A program made the translations under genes and the position numbers. Shown here one piece after another: positions 40,660-40,738 of a DNA stretch of 40,738 nt (positions are counted from its first letter, which is position 1; the number at the start of each line of letters is the position of its first letter). The stretch covers positions 1 through 40,738 of the forward strand of contig JALWWX010000214.1 of assembly GCA_027078675.1 (NCBI GenBank), given 5' to 3'. This stretch comes from Aquificales bacterium (GTDB lineage Bacteria > Aquificota > Aquificia > Aquificales > Aquificaceae). The notes under the pieces were generated by a model, which was given only the letters and a program-made list of their open reading frames with translations, searched no databases and was not told the origin of the DNA.

Positions 40660-40738
40660 GATAATAAGATTTGAAAGGGTAAGAAAGGTTTTTGAAGGAA
40701 GGGTTGAAGCACTAAAAGGTGTTGACCTTTCCATAAAA
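40652..40738 (+). CDS. lolD: Lipoprotein-releasing ABC ATPase (5' end only)
   Basis: Starts at ATG 40652, overlapping the permease stop by 8 bp, and runs out of the window after 29 codons. The peptide IIRFERVRKVFEGRVEALKGVDLSI is the opening of an ABC ATPase of the MacB/LolD group (short first strand, then ALKGVDLSI). Walker motifs lie outside the window. Name assigned from its neighbour. Confidence 0.8.
   Translation, partial: MNEIIRFERVRKVFEGRVEALKGVDLSIK

Noticed and set aside
1-40738. tRNA, rRNA, CRISPR array, insertion sequence
   Set aside because: No cloverleaf, rRNA segment, regularly spaced direct-repeat array or transposase gene was noticed on reading; weak or degenerate cases could have been missed.

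Overview
The window reads as bacterial chromosome from a member of the Aquificales, most likely the Aquificaceae (Hydrogenobacter/Thermocrinis-like). I infer this from the split carbamoyl-phosphate synthase (the C-terminal half of CarB is its own gene), an RNase III closely resembling my memory of the Aquifex enzyme, two tandem small ferredoxins, extremely tight gene packing, and AGG/AGA- and ATA-rich codon use with Lys/Glu-rich proteins typical of a thermophile. No similarity search was run; family calls rest on motifs and remembered family features.

Layout. 1-3478: the 3' part of gltB and an MFS-type transporter. 3445-6332: dapF and trpE diverge from a 57-bp gap with overlapping promoters. 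5802-8652 (minus): flgH-flgI-flgJ-acpS-unknown. 8709-11635 (plus): fabG-acpP-fabF-rnc. 11671-14490 is accessory: two separate Panacea-domain (DUF4065) antitoxin-like genes, each followed by a candidate partner (an intact 113-aa protein and a 44-aa apparent remnant), two orphan genes between them, and a repeat-rich non-coding stretch. 14497-15610: a LOG-like/phosphoribosyltransferase pair. 15595-18443 (minus): three unknown genes followed by carB2. 18503-20281: a beta-helix lipoprotein. 20257-26084: aroD, mutS, ogt, a CDF metal transporter with a NifX-like tail, and a radical SAM gene. 26161-30818 is a second accessory stretch: an outer-membrane-like protein, an unknown, a PLD-nuclease/HerA-ATPase fusion, and an AAA ATPase/DUF4143 gene whose promoter is embedded in palindromes. 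30940-40738: hslO, an Asp-rich lipoprotein, rseP-SPOUT methyltransferase-mraY, nurA with two ferredoxins, argD, a PilZ protein and lolC/E-lolD (cut by the window end).

How it works together. Most of the window is housekeeping: amino acid synthesis (gltB, dapF, trpE, aroD, argD), fatty acids (fabG, acpP, fabF, acpS), flagellar rings (flgHIJ), envelope (rseP, mraY, lol) and DNA repair (mutS, ogt, nurA). The accessory pieces look like toxin-antitoxin and DNA-processing/defence modules.

The most striking non-coding signal is promoter architecture. At many genes a good -10 box, often an extended TGnTATAAT, lies only about 6-13 bases before the start codon, predicting leaderless or nearly leaderless mRNAs. 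Genes inside operons, or with longer leaders, often carry a clear Shine-Dalgarno sequence. No tRNA, rRNA, CRISPR array or insertion sequence was seen.
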